30,487 nucleotides of DNA from JANNOG01 sp050329415 (GCA_050329415.1 JBHJOS010000151.1:1-30487); one strand, 5' to 3'; shown: positions 1 to 8,224, counted from the first letter of the stretch. Numbers and translations: made by a program. Notes: generated by a model not told the origin, from the letters alone.

Positions 1-1
1 G

Positions 2-751
2 GCGCACCGGCTGGGCGCGCCCGCCGCGGCGGCCCCGCCGACCCCGGCGGGCGGGCGCCACGGCTGGCGGGAGGTGGCGGAGGGGTGGTCCTGGTTCTGG
101 CGTCACCCCCTGCTGCGGACCGCGGCCCTGGCCGGGTTCACCGCCAACCTGCTGGCCACGGGGGCGCTGTCGGTCCTGGTCCTGCTCGTCACGCAGCGTC
201 TCGGCTACGGGGAGGCGTGGTTCGGCGTCGTCCTGCTCGGGCTGGCCGCGGGGTCGCTGGCCGCGGGGTCGACGGTGGGCCGGATCACCGCGCGGACCGG
301 TCCCGGACCGGTGATTCTCGTCGGCCACCTCGCAGTGGCGGCCGGGTTCGCCGTCATCGCCACCACCGGCAGCGCCGTCGGGGTGACCGCGGGTCTCGTC
401 ACCGTCTCCTTCGCGGCGACCGCCAGCAACGTCATCATCCAGACGGTCCGCCAGACCGTCGTTCCGCGCCGCCTGCTCGGCCGGCTGACGGCGTCCTACC
501 GGGTGGTGGCCCTGCTCGGGATGCCGGTGGGCGCGATCGTCGCGGGCCTGCTGGCCCGGGCGGACCTGCGCCTGCCCTATGCGGTTGCGGCGGTCGGCTT
601 CGTGGGGCTCGCCGCAGTGCTGGGGCGGGTCCTGCGGACCAGCCGGATCGAGGCGGCCCGGGCGGCCGTCCTGCCGACGGGCAGCGGCGTGCCGGGCCCC
701 GCGCCGCCGTCCGGGGACCGGGCCATTCCCTTCGCGGGGCCGCTCGCCTAA
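2..751 (+). CDS. MFS transporter, C-terminal part (cut by window edge)
   Basis: The reading frame is open from the first bases, so the N-terminal half lies outside the window; 249 residues remain. The visible part starts with a polar loop containing WREVAEGWSWFWRHPLLR, which is typical of the central cytoplasmic loop of drug-exporter MFS proteins of the EntS/MFS_3 kind. About six hydrophobic segments follow (for example FTANLLATGALSVLVLLVTQ and GVVLLGLAAGSLAAG), with the motif RRLLGRLTASYRVVALLGMPVGA, also common in that group. The last 35 residues are Pro/Gly-rich and probably a cytoplasmic tail. The substrate cannot be told from sequence. The GTG at 74 is an internal codon and not the start. 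A 77-bp gap separates it from the hydantoinase gene downstream. Confidence 0.85.
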   Translation, partial: AHRLGAPAAAAPPTPAGGRHGWREVAEGWSWFWRHPLLRTAALAGFTANLLATGALSVLVLLVTQRLGYGEAWFGVVLLGLAAGSLAAGSTVGRITARTGPGPVILVGHLAVAAGFAVIATTGSAVGVTAGLVTVSFAATASNVIIQTVRQTVVPRRLLGRLTASYRVVALLGMPVGAIVAGLLARADLRLPYAVAAVGFVGLAAVLGRVLRTSRIEAARAAVLPTGSGVPGPAPPSGDRAIPFAGPLA

Positions 752-763
752 GTTCGATCCATT

Positions 764-780
764 CGGACCGCCACGGTCCG
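764..780. terminator. Small hairpin after the MFS gene
   Basis: A perfect 7-bp stem, CGGACCG / CGGTCCG, with loop CCA lies 12 bp after the MFS stop codon. There is no T-run. It could be a weak terminator or mRNA 3' end structure; the function is inferred. Confidence 0.35.
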
Positions 781-805
781 CTCGTCACCGGTGCGCTCGT
801 CACCG
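779..805. repeat. 12-bp direct repeat upstream of the hydantoinase gene
   Basis: CGCTCGTCACCG occurs at 779-790 and again at 794-805, a 15-bp period, followed by a partial third version (CGGTCGTCACGG) from about 808. It lies just upstream of the ribosome binding site of the dihydropyrimidinase gene. It could be tandem half-sites for a regulator such as the neighbouring LuxR-type protein, but this is only inference. Confidence 0.5.
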
Positions 806-828
806 ACCGGTCGTCACGGGAGGTCGAC

Positions 829-2238
829 ATGGCCAGGACTCTCATCAGCGGCGGCAGCGTCGTCAGCACCACCGGGGTCGCCCCGGCCGACGTCCTCGTC
901 GACGGCGAGACCATCGCCGCCGTCCTGGCTCCCGGCACCGCCGCAGCCCTGGGGATCACGGTCGACGAGTTCGTGGACGCCACCGGCAAGTACGTCGTCC
1001 CCGGCGGCATCGACGTCCACACCCACATGGAGCTGCCGTTCGGCGGCACCTTCGCCTCGGACACCTTCGAGACCGGGACCCGGGCCGCGGCGCACGGCGG
1101 GACGACCACCATCATCGACTTCGCGGTCCAGCGCACCGGTGAGAACGTCCGTGACTGCCTCGACCAGTGGTTCGCCAAGGCCGAGGGCCAGTGCGCGATC
1201 GACTACGCCTTCCACATGATCCTCGGCGGGATCGACGACGCGGCGCTCAAGGAGATGGACACCCTGGTCGCCGAGGGCATCACGAGCTTCAAGCTCTTCA
1301 TGGCCTACCCCGGCGTCTTCTACTCCGACGACGGCCAGGTCCTGCGGGCGATGCAGAAGGCCGCTGACAACGGCGCGATGATCTGCATGCACGCGGAGAA
1401 CGGCATCGCCATCGACGTGCTCGCCGAGCAGGCCGCCGCCCGGGGGCACACCTCGCCGGTGAACCATGGGCTCACGCGGCCGTCCCGGTTCGAGGGCGAG
1501 GCCACGAACCGCGCCATCCAGCTGGCCCTGGTGGCCGGCGCGCCGGTGTACTTCGTCCACCTCTCGGCGACCGAGGCGCTGGAGAGGGTGGCCGAGGCCC
1601 GCCACGAGGGCCACAACGTCTTCGCCGAGACCTGCCCCCAGTACCTGTACCTGACGCTGGAGGACCAGCTGGGCGCGCCCGGTTTCGAGGGCGCCAAGTG
1701 GATCGCCAGCCCGCCGCTGCGGAGCAGGCATGAGACCCACCACGCCGACCTCTGGCGCGGGCTGCGCACCGACGAGCTGAGCGTCGTGTCCACCGACCAC
1801 TGCCCGTTCTGCTTCAAGGACCAGAAGGAGCTGGGGCGCGAGGACTTCCGCTCCATCCCCAACGGGATGGGCGGCGTCGAGCACCGGATGGATCTCGTGT
1901 ATCAGGGTGTCGTCACCGGGAAGCTGCCGCTGACCCGCTGGGTCGAGACGTGCTCGACGACGCCGGCCCGGATGTTCGGCCTCTACCCGCAGAAGGGCGT
2001 CATCGCGCCGGGGTCGGACGCCGACGTGGTCGTGTACGACCCCAGGGCCACGACCCGGATCTCGGTCGAGACCCACCACATGACCATCGACTACTCCGCG
2101 TGGGAGGGCTGGGAGATCGACGGCGGCGTCGACACCGTCATGGCGCGTGGCAAGGTCGTCGTGTCCGGCGGGCAGTACCGCGGCACCAAGGGCGACGGCC
2201 GGTTCCTGCGCCGCGGCCTGTCGAGCTACCTGCGCTGA
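829..2238 (+). CDS. hydA: Dihydropyrimidinase / D-hydantoinase
   Basis: A cytoplasmic zinc amidohydrolase of 469 residues, the usual family length, that opens the ring of dihydropyrimidines or 5-substituted hydantoins. The metal ligands are all visible: H64 and H66 in DVHTHMELP, the lysine to be carboxylated K155 in SFKLFMAY, H188 in CMHAENG, H243 in FVHLS and D323 in STDHCPF. The FCFKDQKELGREDF and SIPNGMGGVEHR stretches are typical of hydantoinases/dihydropyrimidinases rather than allantoinase or dihydroorotase. The ATG at 829 is preceded by GGGAGG with 5 nt spacing. A LuxR-family regulator starts 9 bp after the stop. Substrate choice (pyrimidine versus hydantoin) cannot be read from sequence, and no ureidopropionase or carbamoylase gene is in the window. 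Confidence 0.93.
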   Translation: MARTLISGGSVVSTTGVAPADVLVDGETIAAVLAPGTAAALGITVDEFVDATGKYVVPGGIDVHTHMELPFGGTFASDTFETGTRAAAHGGTTTIIDFAVQRTGENVRDCLDQWFAKAEGQCAIDYAFHMILGGIDDAALKEMDTLVAEGITSFKLFMAYPGVFYSDDGQVLRAMQKAADNGAMICMHAENGIAIDVLAEQAAARGHTSPVNHGLTRPSRFEGEATNRAIQLALVAGAPVYFVHLSATEALERVAEARHEGHNVFAETCPQYLYLTLEDQLGAPGFEGAKWIASPPLRSRHETHHADLWRGLRTDELSVVSTDHCPFCFKDQKELGREDFRSIPNGMGGVEHRMDLVYQGVVTGKLPLTRWVETCSTTPARMFGLYPQKGVIAPGSDADVVVYDPRATTRISVETHHMTIDYSAWEGWEIDGGVDTVMARGKVVVSGGQYRGTKGDGRFLRRGLSSYLR

Positions 2239-2247
2239 GAGGGAGCC

Positions 2248-5034
2248 GTGCCCGCCCGCGATCTGGTCGGCCGGTCGGGCGAGATCCAGCTGGTCCGGCA
2301 GCGCATCGCGGCGGCCGGCGGCGGGACCGGCTCGGTGCTCGTCGTGACGGGCGAGGCCGGCATCGGCAAGACGGCGCTGCTCGACACCGCCGCGGACCTC
2401 GCCGTCACCGAGGGTCTGGTGGTCCTGCGAGGCCGGGCAGTGGCGGGCGGGGGGCCGTACCGCCCACTCGCCGAGGCCTTCGTCCGCCATCTCCGCGACA
2501 CGCGCGTCCACGAGTCGGCCGATCTCCGACCTTACCGGGCGGCACTGGCACGCCTCCTCCCTGACTGGGCCGGCGACGGTGCGCCCGCGACCGCCGTTCC
2601 TGCCGTCGATCCCACCCTCGTTCTGGGCGAGGGGGTCGTCCGGCTGCTTCGGGGGCTGGCGGGTACCGCCGGCGCGCTGCTGGCTCTCGACGACCTCCAC
2701 TGGGCCGACCCGGACACCCTCGCCGTCCTCGACTACGTCGCCGGCTCCCTCTCCGCCGCCACGTCAGGGGCGCCCGTCGTCGTGCTCGTCGGCGCCCGCG
2801 ACGAGCCGGCGTACGGGGTCTCCGCGACGCTGGCCCGCCTGCCCGCAACCACCCGCGTCCACCTGGGCCGCCTCGCGCGCAGCGACGTCGAGGACATGGT
2901 CATGGCGCTGCCCGGAGCGCACCTGACCCCGACGGACGTCGCGGTGGTGACCGACCGTGCGGACGGCCTTCCCCTCCTGGTCGAGGAGCTCGTGTCGGCG
3001 CGCGGCGCCGTGATCCCGGCGAGCTTCGCCGCCCTTGTCGCCGAGCGGCTGGCACAGCTCGACCCCGCGATGCGGGACGTGCTGCTGGCGGCCGCGGTCG
3101 TCGGCGGCGACCCCGACTGGGACCTGGCGGCCGCCGTCGTCGGAGCGGGGGACCACCCGGCAGCGCTCGAACGCGCGTCCGCGGTCCAGCTGCTGGTGGT
3201 CGAGGTCGGAGGAGGCGTGACGTGGCGCCACGCACTCACCCGCGAGGCGCTTCTCACCACTGTCGTCCCGCCGGCGCGGGCCGCCCTGGCGGCGCGCGCC
3301 GCCGAGGTGCTGACCCGCCGCGGGCGGACCGAGGACGCCAGACGCGCCGCGGATCTGCTGCTCGCGGCCGGTGACCGCGAACGAGGCGCTGCGCTGTTGC
3401 TCGACGTCGTCCGTGTTGACGTCCGGGAAGGTGCCCTGGGCAGCGCCGAGGCGGCGCTCGCGCGAGCCGAGGCAGCGGGCGCGTCCGCCGCCGCTGTCCT
3501 GGCGGAACGGGTGAGGCTCCTCTGCCTCACCGGGCGGGCTGCGGAGGCGCTCGAGGTCGGTGCCGCGGCAGCCGATCGCGCGTCGGGCGACGACCACGCC
3601 ACGCTGTGCCTCCGATTGGCCCGGGCGGCCGTGCTCGCCGGGCACTGGCGGGCGGCCGAGGAGTACGTGGCCCGCGCCGGGCGGCCGGGCGACGCCCGCT
3701 CACTCGTGCTGGCAGCGGACGCCGCCTTCGGGGGCCACCGGCCGGCCGAGGCGGCAGCCCAGGCGGCCGAGGCCGTGCGCGTCGCCGAGCACGAGGGGGA
3801 CGCCTCTGCCCTGTGCGAGGCGCTCTTGGTCGTGGCACGCGCGGCCGGTGCCGACGAGGCTCTGGCACGCGAGGCCCTCGCGCGTGCCGAACGGGTGGCC
3901 ACCGACCACGGCCTGATCCCGTGGCGGGTCGAGGCCCTGCGCGGCGTCGGGCTGCTCGACCTGCAGACAGGCGTGGACCGCTCCGCCCTGCTGCGCGCCC
4001 GGACCCTGGCACTCGACACCGGGACGCTGGCCTCGGTCCCCAGCATGGATCTCGTCCTCGCCGAGGAATCACTGACCATCGACGGCCCCCGCGAGGGCGC
4101 CGGGCACGCGGCACGGGCCGCGGCGGAAGCACAGCGGCTCCGTCTCGGCGACCAGCACCGCTTCGCCCTGGCCGAGCTGAGGCTGTGCCAGGCGCTGGCC
4201 GGTGATCCCGGCGCTGCCCGCGCAGCCCGCTCTGCCCGCGGTGACCGAGAGCGGGGCGGGGTGCCAGGGACGGCGCGCCTGCCGGGGCCGGACGGGGATG
4301 ACCGCCCCGACGCCGATCTCGCGGTCCGGGCCGTGGCGGGCATCCCCGCCCTGCGGGCCCACGATCTCGAGCGGGCCAACCGACTCTTCGACCCACCGCT
4401 GTCCGAGCTGATGCGGCGGAAGTCCATGGCCCCGTGGTCCCTGTTCGGCCTGTGGGTGCTCCTGCGCACCGTCGTCGCGGACCGCGACGACGATGCCCGG
4501 GCCCTGCTGCGGGCGGCACCAGCAGCGGGGCGGCACGTGGTCCGCGCCGGTCTCGTCCACGCCGACGCCGTCGCAGCCGCTCGCGACGGGCAGGCGGACC
4601 GGGCAGTCGCGTTGACCGCCGAGGCCGACGCCCTCGTGGCGCATCGACACTGGTGGCGCAGACTCCTGCACCTGCTCGTGCTGCGCGCCCAGATCGAGGA
4701 CCGGTGGGGCGACCCGTTGCCGACCCTGCGGGCCGACCTCGCCGAGCACGAGCGTGCCGGCGAGCGGTGGCAGGCAAGCGCCTGCCGGGTGCTGCTGATG
4801 CGCGCGGGCGCTCCCGTGCGTGCCGGACGGGGGAGGGCGACGGTGTCGCCGGAGCTGCGGCGGCTCGGCGTGACCAGTCGAGAGGTGGACGTGCTGGCGC
4901 TGGTCGTCCGCGGCCTCAGCAATGCCGAGATCGCCGAGAGACTGTTCCTGTCCCCCCGTACGGTCGAGACGCACGTCGCCCACCTGCTCTCCAAGACAGG
5001 GGCCACGAGCCGTACCGAGCTGTGGCTGGACTGA
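2248..5034 (+). CDS. LuxR-family ATPase transcriptional regulator (LAL type)
   Basis: A large ATP-binding LuxR-family regulator of 928 residues. The N-terminal AAA/NB-ARC-like ATPase has Walker A GEAGIGKT at residues 35-42 and a Walker B stretch LDDLHWAD at about 147-154. The middle (roughly 330-850) is Ala-rich and helical, like the TPR-type sensor region of LAL proteins. The C-terminal LuxR helix-turn-helix is at about 870-928, with TSREVDVLALVVRGLSNAEI and LSPRTVETHVAHLL. The GTG start at 2248 follows GAGAGGGA, which overlaps the stop region of the hydantoinase gene, so the two are probably co-transcribed. Large LAL proteins are commonly pathway-specific activators; control of the hydantoinase and/or the cupin-LLM pair is inferred from position only. 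Confidence 0.9.
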   Translation: MPARDLVGRSGEIQLVRQRIAAAGGGTGSVLVVTGEAGIGKTALLDTAADLAVTEGLVVLRGRAVAGGGPYRPLAEAFVRHLRDTRVHESADLRPYRAALARLLPDWAGDGAPATAVPAVDPTLVLGEGVVRLLRGLAGTAGALLALDDLHWADPDTLAVLDYVAGSLSAATSGAPVVVLVGARDEPAYGVSATLARLPATTRVHLGRLARSDVEDMVMALPGAHLTPTDVAVVTDRADGLPLLVEELVSARGAVIPASFAALVAERLAQLDPAMRDVLLAAAVVGGDPDWDLAAAVVGAGDHPAALERASAVQLLVVEVGGGVTWRHALTREALLTTVVPPARAALAARAAEVLTRRGRTEDARRAADLLLAAGDRERGAALLLDVVRVDVREGALGSAEAALARAEAAGASAAAVLAERVRLLCLTGRAAEALEVGAAAADRASGDDHATLCLRLARAAVLAGHWRAAEEYVARAGRPGDARSLVLAADAAFGGHRPAEAAAQAAEAVRVAEHEGDASALCEALLVVARAAGADEALAREALARAERVATDHGLIPWRVEALRGVGLLDLQTGVDRSALLRARTLALDTGTLASVPSMDLVLAEESLTIDGPREGAGHAARAAAEAQRLRLGDQHRFALAELRLCQALAGDPGAARAARSARGDRERGGVPGTARLPGPDGDDRPDADLAVRAVAGIPALRAHDLERANRLFDPPLSELMRRKSMAPWSLFGLWVLLRTVVADRDDDARALLRAAPAAGRHVVRAGLVHADAVAAARDGQADRAVALTAEADALVAHRHWWRRLLHLLVLRAQIEDRWGDPLPTLRADLAEHERAGERWQASACRVLLMRAGAPVRAGRGRATVSPELRRLGVTSREVDVLALVVRGLSNAEIAERLFLSPRTVETHVAHLLSKTGATSRTELWLD

Positions 5035-5124
5035 GCCCCGGGAAGACCATCGCCCGGTGAGGACCGTCCAAACTCCGTATCGCCGACGGATCCGGACGCG
5101 GCGGCCAGGCTGCACGCTCGTGGC

Positions 5125-5787
5125 ATGTCTGTCGCTCGCTCCGCATCGCCCACCCGGCACGGTCAGGTGTTCCGCAACGACGTCACGGGGGAACGTGCGG
5201 TGATCCTCACTGATCCCCTCGTGCATCCGAAGGGCCTGCTCGTCGCCCATCTGACCGTGCGTCGCGGGGGCCGCGTGGCGCTCGAGCACGTCCATCCGAC
5301 CCTCCGGGAGCGCTTCCTCGTGCTGGACGGGACCCTGGCCGTCTCGCGGAACGGCGTGACCAGCGTCCTCGGCAGGGGCGAAGGCAGCGAGGTGCCACCG
5401 GGGGCCCGGCACGACTGGTGGCACACGGGCGCCGGCGAGACCGACGTCCTCGTCGAGGTCTCCCCGGGTGCTCGCTTCGTCGAGATGCTGACGTCCCTGT
5501 GGGGACTGGTGCAGGACGGCAGGACCGGCGGGCGGCCCCTGCCGGGTCTGCTGCAGATGGCTGTCACCGGTAGTGAGTACGGCGATGTCATGGTTCCGGT
5601 CTCGCCGCCGCCGTGGGCGCAGCGTCTCGTGGGTGCCACGCTCGGCCCCGTGGGACGGCTGCTCGGCAAGCGGCCCTCGTACGCCGAGTACTCCCGCTCG
5701 GACACGGTCGTCGACCCCGACCCGGCGGCCCTCGCGCTCCTCACCGCGGACGGCGCGCTCGACTGGCAGCAGGCTCGCACCGCCTGA
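5125..5787 (+). CDS. Cupin-domain protein
   Basis: A 220-residue protein with one clear cupin domain in its first half. Cupin motif 1 is seen as H55-V-H57, E62 and G69 (within LEHVHPTLRERFLVLDG), and a looser motif 2 as PPGARHDWWHTG. These residues would bind one metal ion. The second half (about 120-220) has a hydrophobic patch (WAQRLVGATLGPVGRLLG) and is unlike the minimal cupins; I do not recognise it. The ATG at 5125 has no strong ribosome binding site. It lies 90 bp after the LuxR gene, and the LLM oxidoreductase starts 7 bp after its stop, so cupin and oxidoreductase look like one transcript. It may be an enzyme (isomerase or dioxygenase) or a small-molecule sensor. Confidence 0.8.
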   Translation: MSVARSASPTRHGQVFRNDVTGERAVILTDPLVHPKGLLVAHLTVRRGGRVALEHVHPTLRERFLVLDGTLAVSRNGVTSVLGRGEGSEVPPGARHDWWHTGAGETDVLVEVSPGARFVEMLTSLWGLVQDGRTGGRPLPGLLQMAVTGSEYGDVMVPVSPPPWAQRLVGATLGPVGRLLGKRPSYAEYSRSDTVVDPDPAALALLTADGALDWQQARTA

Positions 5788-5794
5788 GGCGCCT

Positions 5795-6850
5795 ATGGCC
5801 ACCGGCGGGCGCCGTCTGTCACCCTCCACCATGGATTTCGGCCTCGTTCTCCAGAACGACCCGCCCGCCTGGCGTGTCGTTGATGTCCTGCGTCGCGCCG
5901 AGACCCTCGGCTTCAGCCACGGGTGGACCTTCGACAGCCACGTCCTGTGGCAGGAGCCGTTCGTCGTGTACAGCCAGGTGCTGGCCGCGACGCGCCGGAT
6001 GGTCGTCGGACCGATGGTGACCAACCCGGGGACCCGGGACTGGACGGTCGTCGCGTCGCTGTTCGCCACCCTCAACGACATGTACGGCGACCGGACGGTG
6101 TGCGGGATCGGGCGGGGCGACTCCGCCATGCGATACATCGGCCGCCCGCCGTGCACCCTGGCCGAGCTGGGGGAGTCGATGGCGGTGATCCGTGACCTCG
6201 CGGAGGGCCGCACCGCGACTCACAACGGCAAGGACCTGTCGTTCCCCTGGTCCAAGGGCGGCAGGCTTCCGGTCTACATGGCGGGCTACGGACCGAAGGC
6301 GCTGGCGCTGTGCGGGGCGAAGGCCGACGGGTTCATCCTCCAGCTCGCCGACCCGGCCATCACCGAGTGGACGGTCGGGGCGGTCAAGAAGGCCGCTGCC
6401 GAGGCCGGCCGCGACCCGGAGTCGCTCTACATCTGCGTGGCGGCGCCGGCGTACGTCGGTCCGCGCGAGACGCTGGCGCACCAGCGGGACCAGGTCCGCT
6501 GGTTCGGCGGCATGGTCGGCAACCACGTTGCCGACCTCGTGGCCCGCTACGGCGACGGCAGGGACGGCGCGGCCGCGGTGCCGACCGCGCTCACCGACTA
6601 CATCCGCGGCCGGCAGGGCTACGACTACGACCAGCACGGCCGGGCCGGCAACACCCACACCGACTTCGTGCCCGACGACATCATCGACCGGTTCTGCCTG
6701 CTGGGCCCGGTCGAGGACCACGTGAGCCGGCTGCGGGAGCTGCGTGACCTCGGGGTCGACCAGTTCGCGGTCTATCTCATGCACGACGACCCGGAGGCCA
6801 CTCTCACCGCCTACGGCGAGAAGATCGTCCCAGCCCTGCGCCGCGGGTGA
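5795..6850 (+). CDS. LLM-class F420-dependent oxidoreductase
   Basis: A luciferase-like TIM-barrel oxidoreductase, 351 residues from this start. Seen: MDFGLVLQNDPP, GFSHGWTFDSHVLWQEPFV, VGPMVTNPGTRDWTV, GDRTVCGIGRGDSAMR and LPVYMAGYGPKALALCG, the last being the usual phosphate/flavin-binding region of F420-dependent LLM enzymes. It resembles the NCBI family TIGR03842, from memory. Two starts are possible. ATG 5795 has GAGG 5 nt upstream, overlapping the cupin stop, and suggests translational coupling. ATG 5831 gives the MDFG start usual for relatives but lacks a ribosome binding site. The enzyme probably uses reduced F420 or FMN on a nitrogen heterocycle or related substrate, inferred from the nearby dihydropyrimidinase gene; the true substrate is unknown. 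Confidence 0.88.
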   Translation: MATGGRRLSPSTMDFGLVLQNDPPAWRVVDVLRRAETLGFSHGWTFDSHVLWQEPFVVYSQVLAATRRMVVGPMVTNPGTRDWTVVASLFATLNDMYGDRTVCGIGRGDSAMRYIGRPPCTLAELGESMAVIRDLAEGRTATHNGKDLSFPWSKGGRLPVYMAGYGPKALALCGAKADGFILQLADPAITEWTVGAVKKAAAEAGRDPESLYICVAAPAYVGPRETLAHQRDQVRWFGGMVGNHVADLVARYGDGRDGAAAVPTALTDYIRGRQGYDYDQHGRAGNTHTDFVPDDIIDRFCLLGPVEDHVSRLRELRDLGVDQFAVYLMHDDPEATLTAYGEKIVPALRRG

Positions 6851-7019
6851 CCACGACCGCCGATGGGGGCGCCGGCCGCACCCGGTGACCGGGCCATGTC
6901 GTGTCCGGTACGCGGGCCTGGCGGGGGAGCGCACACCCGGTCAGTAGGGGTTCGCCGGCGAGTGAGGCTGTCATCCACAGGGTGGCATGTCGTCAACTCG
7001 ACGTGACGCCGACCAGCGT

Positions 7020-7025
7020 TATGGT
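7020..7025 (+). promoter_or_regulatory. Possible -10 box of the toxin-antitoxin operon
   Basis: TATGGT (TANNNT) lies 13 bp before the antitoxin start at 7039, in a locally AT-richer stretch that also contains TATAGT at 7032-7037. No convincing -35 is seen. If TATAGT were the real -10, the start codon would have to lie further downstream. Weak call. Confidence 0.3.
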
Positions 7026-7038
7026 CACGCTTATAGTC

Positions 7039-7317
7039 ATGTCAGACACGCTGCCGTTGGCCGAGGTCAAGGCCAAGCTGTCCGAGATGGTGGACAGAGT
7101 CACCGGCACGCACGAACGCGTCACGATCACCCGTCACGGTCGCCGCGAGGCGGTGCTGATCTCCGCCGAGGATCTCGATGCGCTGGAGGAGACCCTCGAC
7201 ATCCTGTCGGACGGCGACGCGGTGCGGGAGATCGCCGAGGCTCGCGCGGACGCGGCCCGCGGCGGTGGCCTCGACGCCGACGAAGTCCGCCGCCGGTACC
7301 TCACGCGCGACGCGTGA
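7039..7317 (+). CDS. Type II antitoxin, Phd/YefM family
   Basis: A 92-residue protein. MSDTLPLAEVKAKLSEMVDR followed by THERVTITRHGRREAVLISAEDLDALEE is the standard N-terminal DNA-binding fold of Phd/YefM antitoxins. The C-terminal part (DAVREIAEARADAARG) is the expected flexible toxin-binding tail. It should neutralise the toxin encoded just downstream and repress its own promoter. ATG 7039 is preferred on homology; an in-frame ATG at 7021 would add six residues. The stop codon overlaps the toxin GTG start in a GTGA, so the two genes are translationally coupled. Confidence 0.88.
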   Translation: MSDTLPLAEVKAKLSEMVDRVTGTHERVTITRHGRREAVLISAEDLDALEETLDILSDGDAVREIAEARADAARGGGLDADEVRRRYLTRDA

Positions 7318-7589
7318 CGGAGGACACCCATCGCCTTCGCGTCACCGGACCTGCCCGGCGAGTACTCGATCGTCTGCCCGCGGGGGCAGCGGCCGCCGTC
7401 GCCGAGTTCCTGATCGGCGATCTCGTCGCGGGTCCGCGACGGGTGGGCAAGCAGCTCCGGGGTGAGCTGAGCGGGACGTGGGCTGCCCGACGCGGGCCGT
7501 ACCGGGTGGTGTTCGAGATCGACGACGCGGTCCCCGAGGTGGTGGTGCTCCGGATCGACCACCGCGCGGACGTGTACCGCCGGCGATAG
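7314..7589 (+). CDS. Type II toxin, RelE/ParE superfamily
   Basis: A 91-residue basic protein starting at a GTG that overlaps the antitoxin stop by 4 nt. RelE-like features: GPARRVLDRLPAGAAAAVAEFL (N-terminal helices), GKQLRGELSGTWAARRGPYRVVFEIDD and the terminal VVVLRIDHRADVYRR, with the conserved arginines and the final His/Tyr/Arg cluster of ribosome-dependent mRNA interferases. Together with the upstream Phd/YefM-like gene it forms a complete, apparently intact toxin-antitoxin module. Whether it cuts mRNA (RelE) or poisons gyrase (ParE) cannot be separated by eye; RelE is the more likely. Confidence 0.85.
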   Translation: MTEDTHRLRVTGPARRVLDRLPAGAAAAVAEFLIGDLVAGPRRVGKQLRGELSGTWAARRGPYRVVFEIDDAVPEVVVLRIDHRADVYRRR

Positions 7590-7604
7590 GTCGACGTCGA
7601 CCTG

Positions 7605-8144
7605 CTAGGCCGTCGACACCGCCGATCCGTCGTCGGAGGTGAACGCGCTCGACCGCGCCACGCCGGACTCAGGGCAACCGGGGGCGGTCCCCGGGCACGA
7701 TGGTCCGCCGTACTGCCGTGCCCCGAGGCTGCGGGCGAAGTCGGTGAGGGACCGGCGCAGATCCTCGACCTGGTCCGGGGTCAAGCCGGCGACGGCGTGC
7801 TCGGCGAGGTCGACCCAGGCGCGGCGCAGGCGGGGGAGCAGGCCCCGCCCGGCCGGGGTGAGGTCGACGACGACGGCGCGGCCGTCGGTGGGCGACGGCG
7901 TCCGGGCGACGAGGTCCGCTGCCTCGAGCTTGCGCACCGCCACGGTCATCGTCGGGGGTTCGCACCCGGCGGCGGTAGCGAGCTGGGACTGGGTACGCGG
8001 TCCCAGGCGGTCCAGTTCCAGGAGGACCACCTCCTGGCCGGGGGAGAGGCCGAGCTCGGCGAGCGCCGCGGCGGCAAGGGCGCGGTGCCGCATGGCGACC
8101 GCGCGCACCGCAGCGTTGAGGGCGTCCGCCTCGACCCACTCCAT
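7605..8144 (-). CDS. MarR-family transcriptional regulator
   Basis: A 179-residue winged-helix regulator. The N-terminal dimerisation helix (LNAAVRAVAMRHRALAAAAL) is followed by LGLSPGQEVVLLELDRLGPR, the recognition region TQSQLATAAGCEPPTMTVAVRKLEAADLV, and the wing with the signature SPTDGRAVVVDLTPAG (about residues 83-99). The C-terminal helices pair for dimerisation; the last 35 residues look disordered. It is transcribed divergently from a small membrane-protein gene, and a dyad (8161-8174) lies between them, overlapping that gene's promoter. Autoregulation and repression of the neighbour are therefore likely. It ends 15 bp from the convergent toxin gene. Confidence 0.92.
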   Translation of the reverse strand: MEWVEADALNAAVRAVAMRHRALAAAALAELGLSPGQEVVLLELDRLGPRTQSQLATAAGCEPPTMTVAVRKLEAADLVARTPSPTDGRAVVVDLTPAGRGLLPRLRRAWVDLAEHAVAGLTPDQVEDLRRSLTDFARSLGARQYGGPSCPGTAPGCPESGVARSSAFTSDDGSAVSTA

Positions 8145-8147
8145 GGC

Positions 8148-8176
8148 TTGTCAACTCTTCCTTAGATGGCTAAGTT
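8148..8176 (+). promoter_or_regulatory. Promoter of the DUF6069-like gene
   Basis: TTGTCA (8148-8153), a 17-bp spacer, then TAAGTT (8171-8176) fits a housekeeping-type actinobacterial promoter. The expected start of transcription is near 8183, giving a leader of about 42 nt with a ribosome binding site (AGGGAG) 5 nt before ATG 8225. A perfect dyad occupies the end of the spacer and the -10 box. Confidence 0.6.
8161..8174. promoter_or_regulatory. Probable MarR operator (CTTAG-N4-CTAAG)
   Basis: A perfect inverted repeat CTTAG-ATGG-CTAAG lies in the divergent region between the MarR gene (start 8144) and the membrane-protein gene (start 8225). It overlaps the spacer and -10 box of the plus-strand promoter. 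Size and position suit a MarR dimer site. Binding is inferred. Confidence 0.65.
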
Positions 8177-8224
8177 CCTCGCCGAGCGAGAACGTTAGGC
8201 GCCTCACGAGTGTAGGGAGTGTCC

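Noticed and set aside
74..751. MFS gene starting at GTG 74
   Set aside because: The same frame continues upstream to the window edge with family-like sequence, and 225 residues would be only half a transporter.
814..2700. 628-codon open frame on the minus strand across the hydantoinase gene
   Set aside because: It is antisense to a gene with all catalytic residues, has low-complexity basic/acidic composition, and shows no domain. Long antisense frames are expected at this GC content.
2733..5153. 806-codon minus-strand frame opposite the LuxR-family regulator
   Set aside because: Ser/Arg/Ala-rich translation without motifs; the plus strand encodes a full LAL protein with Walker A and HTH.
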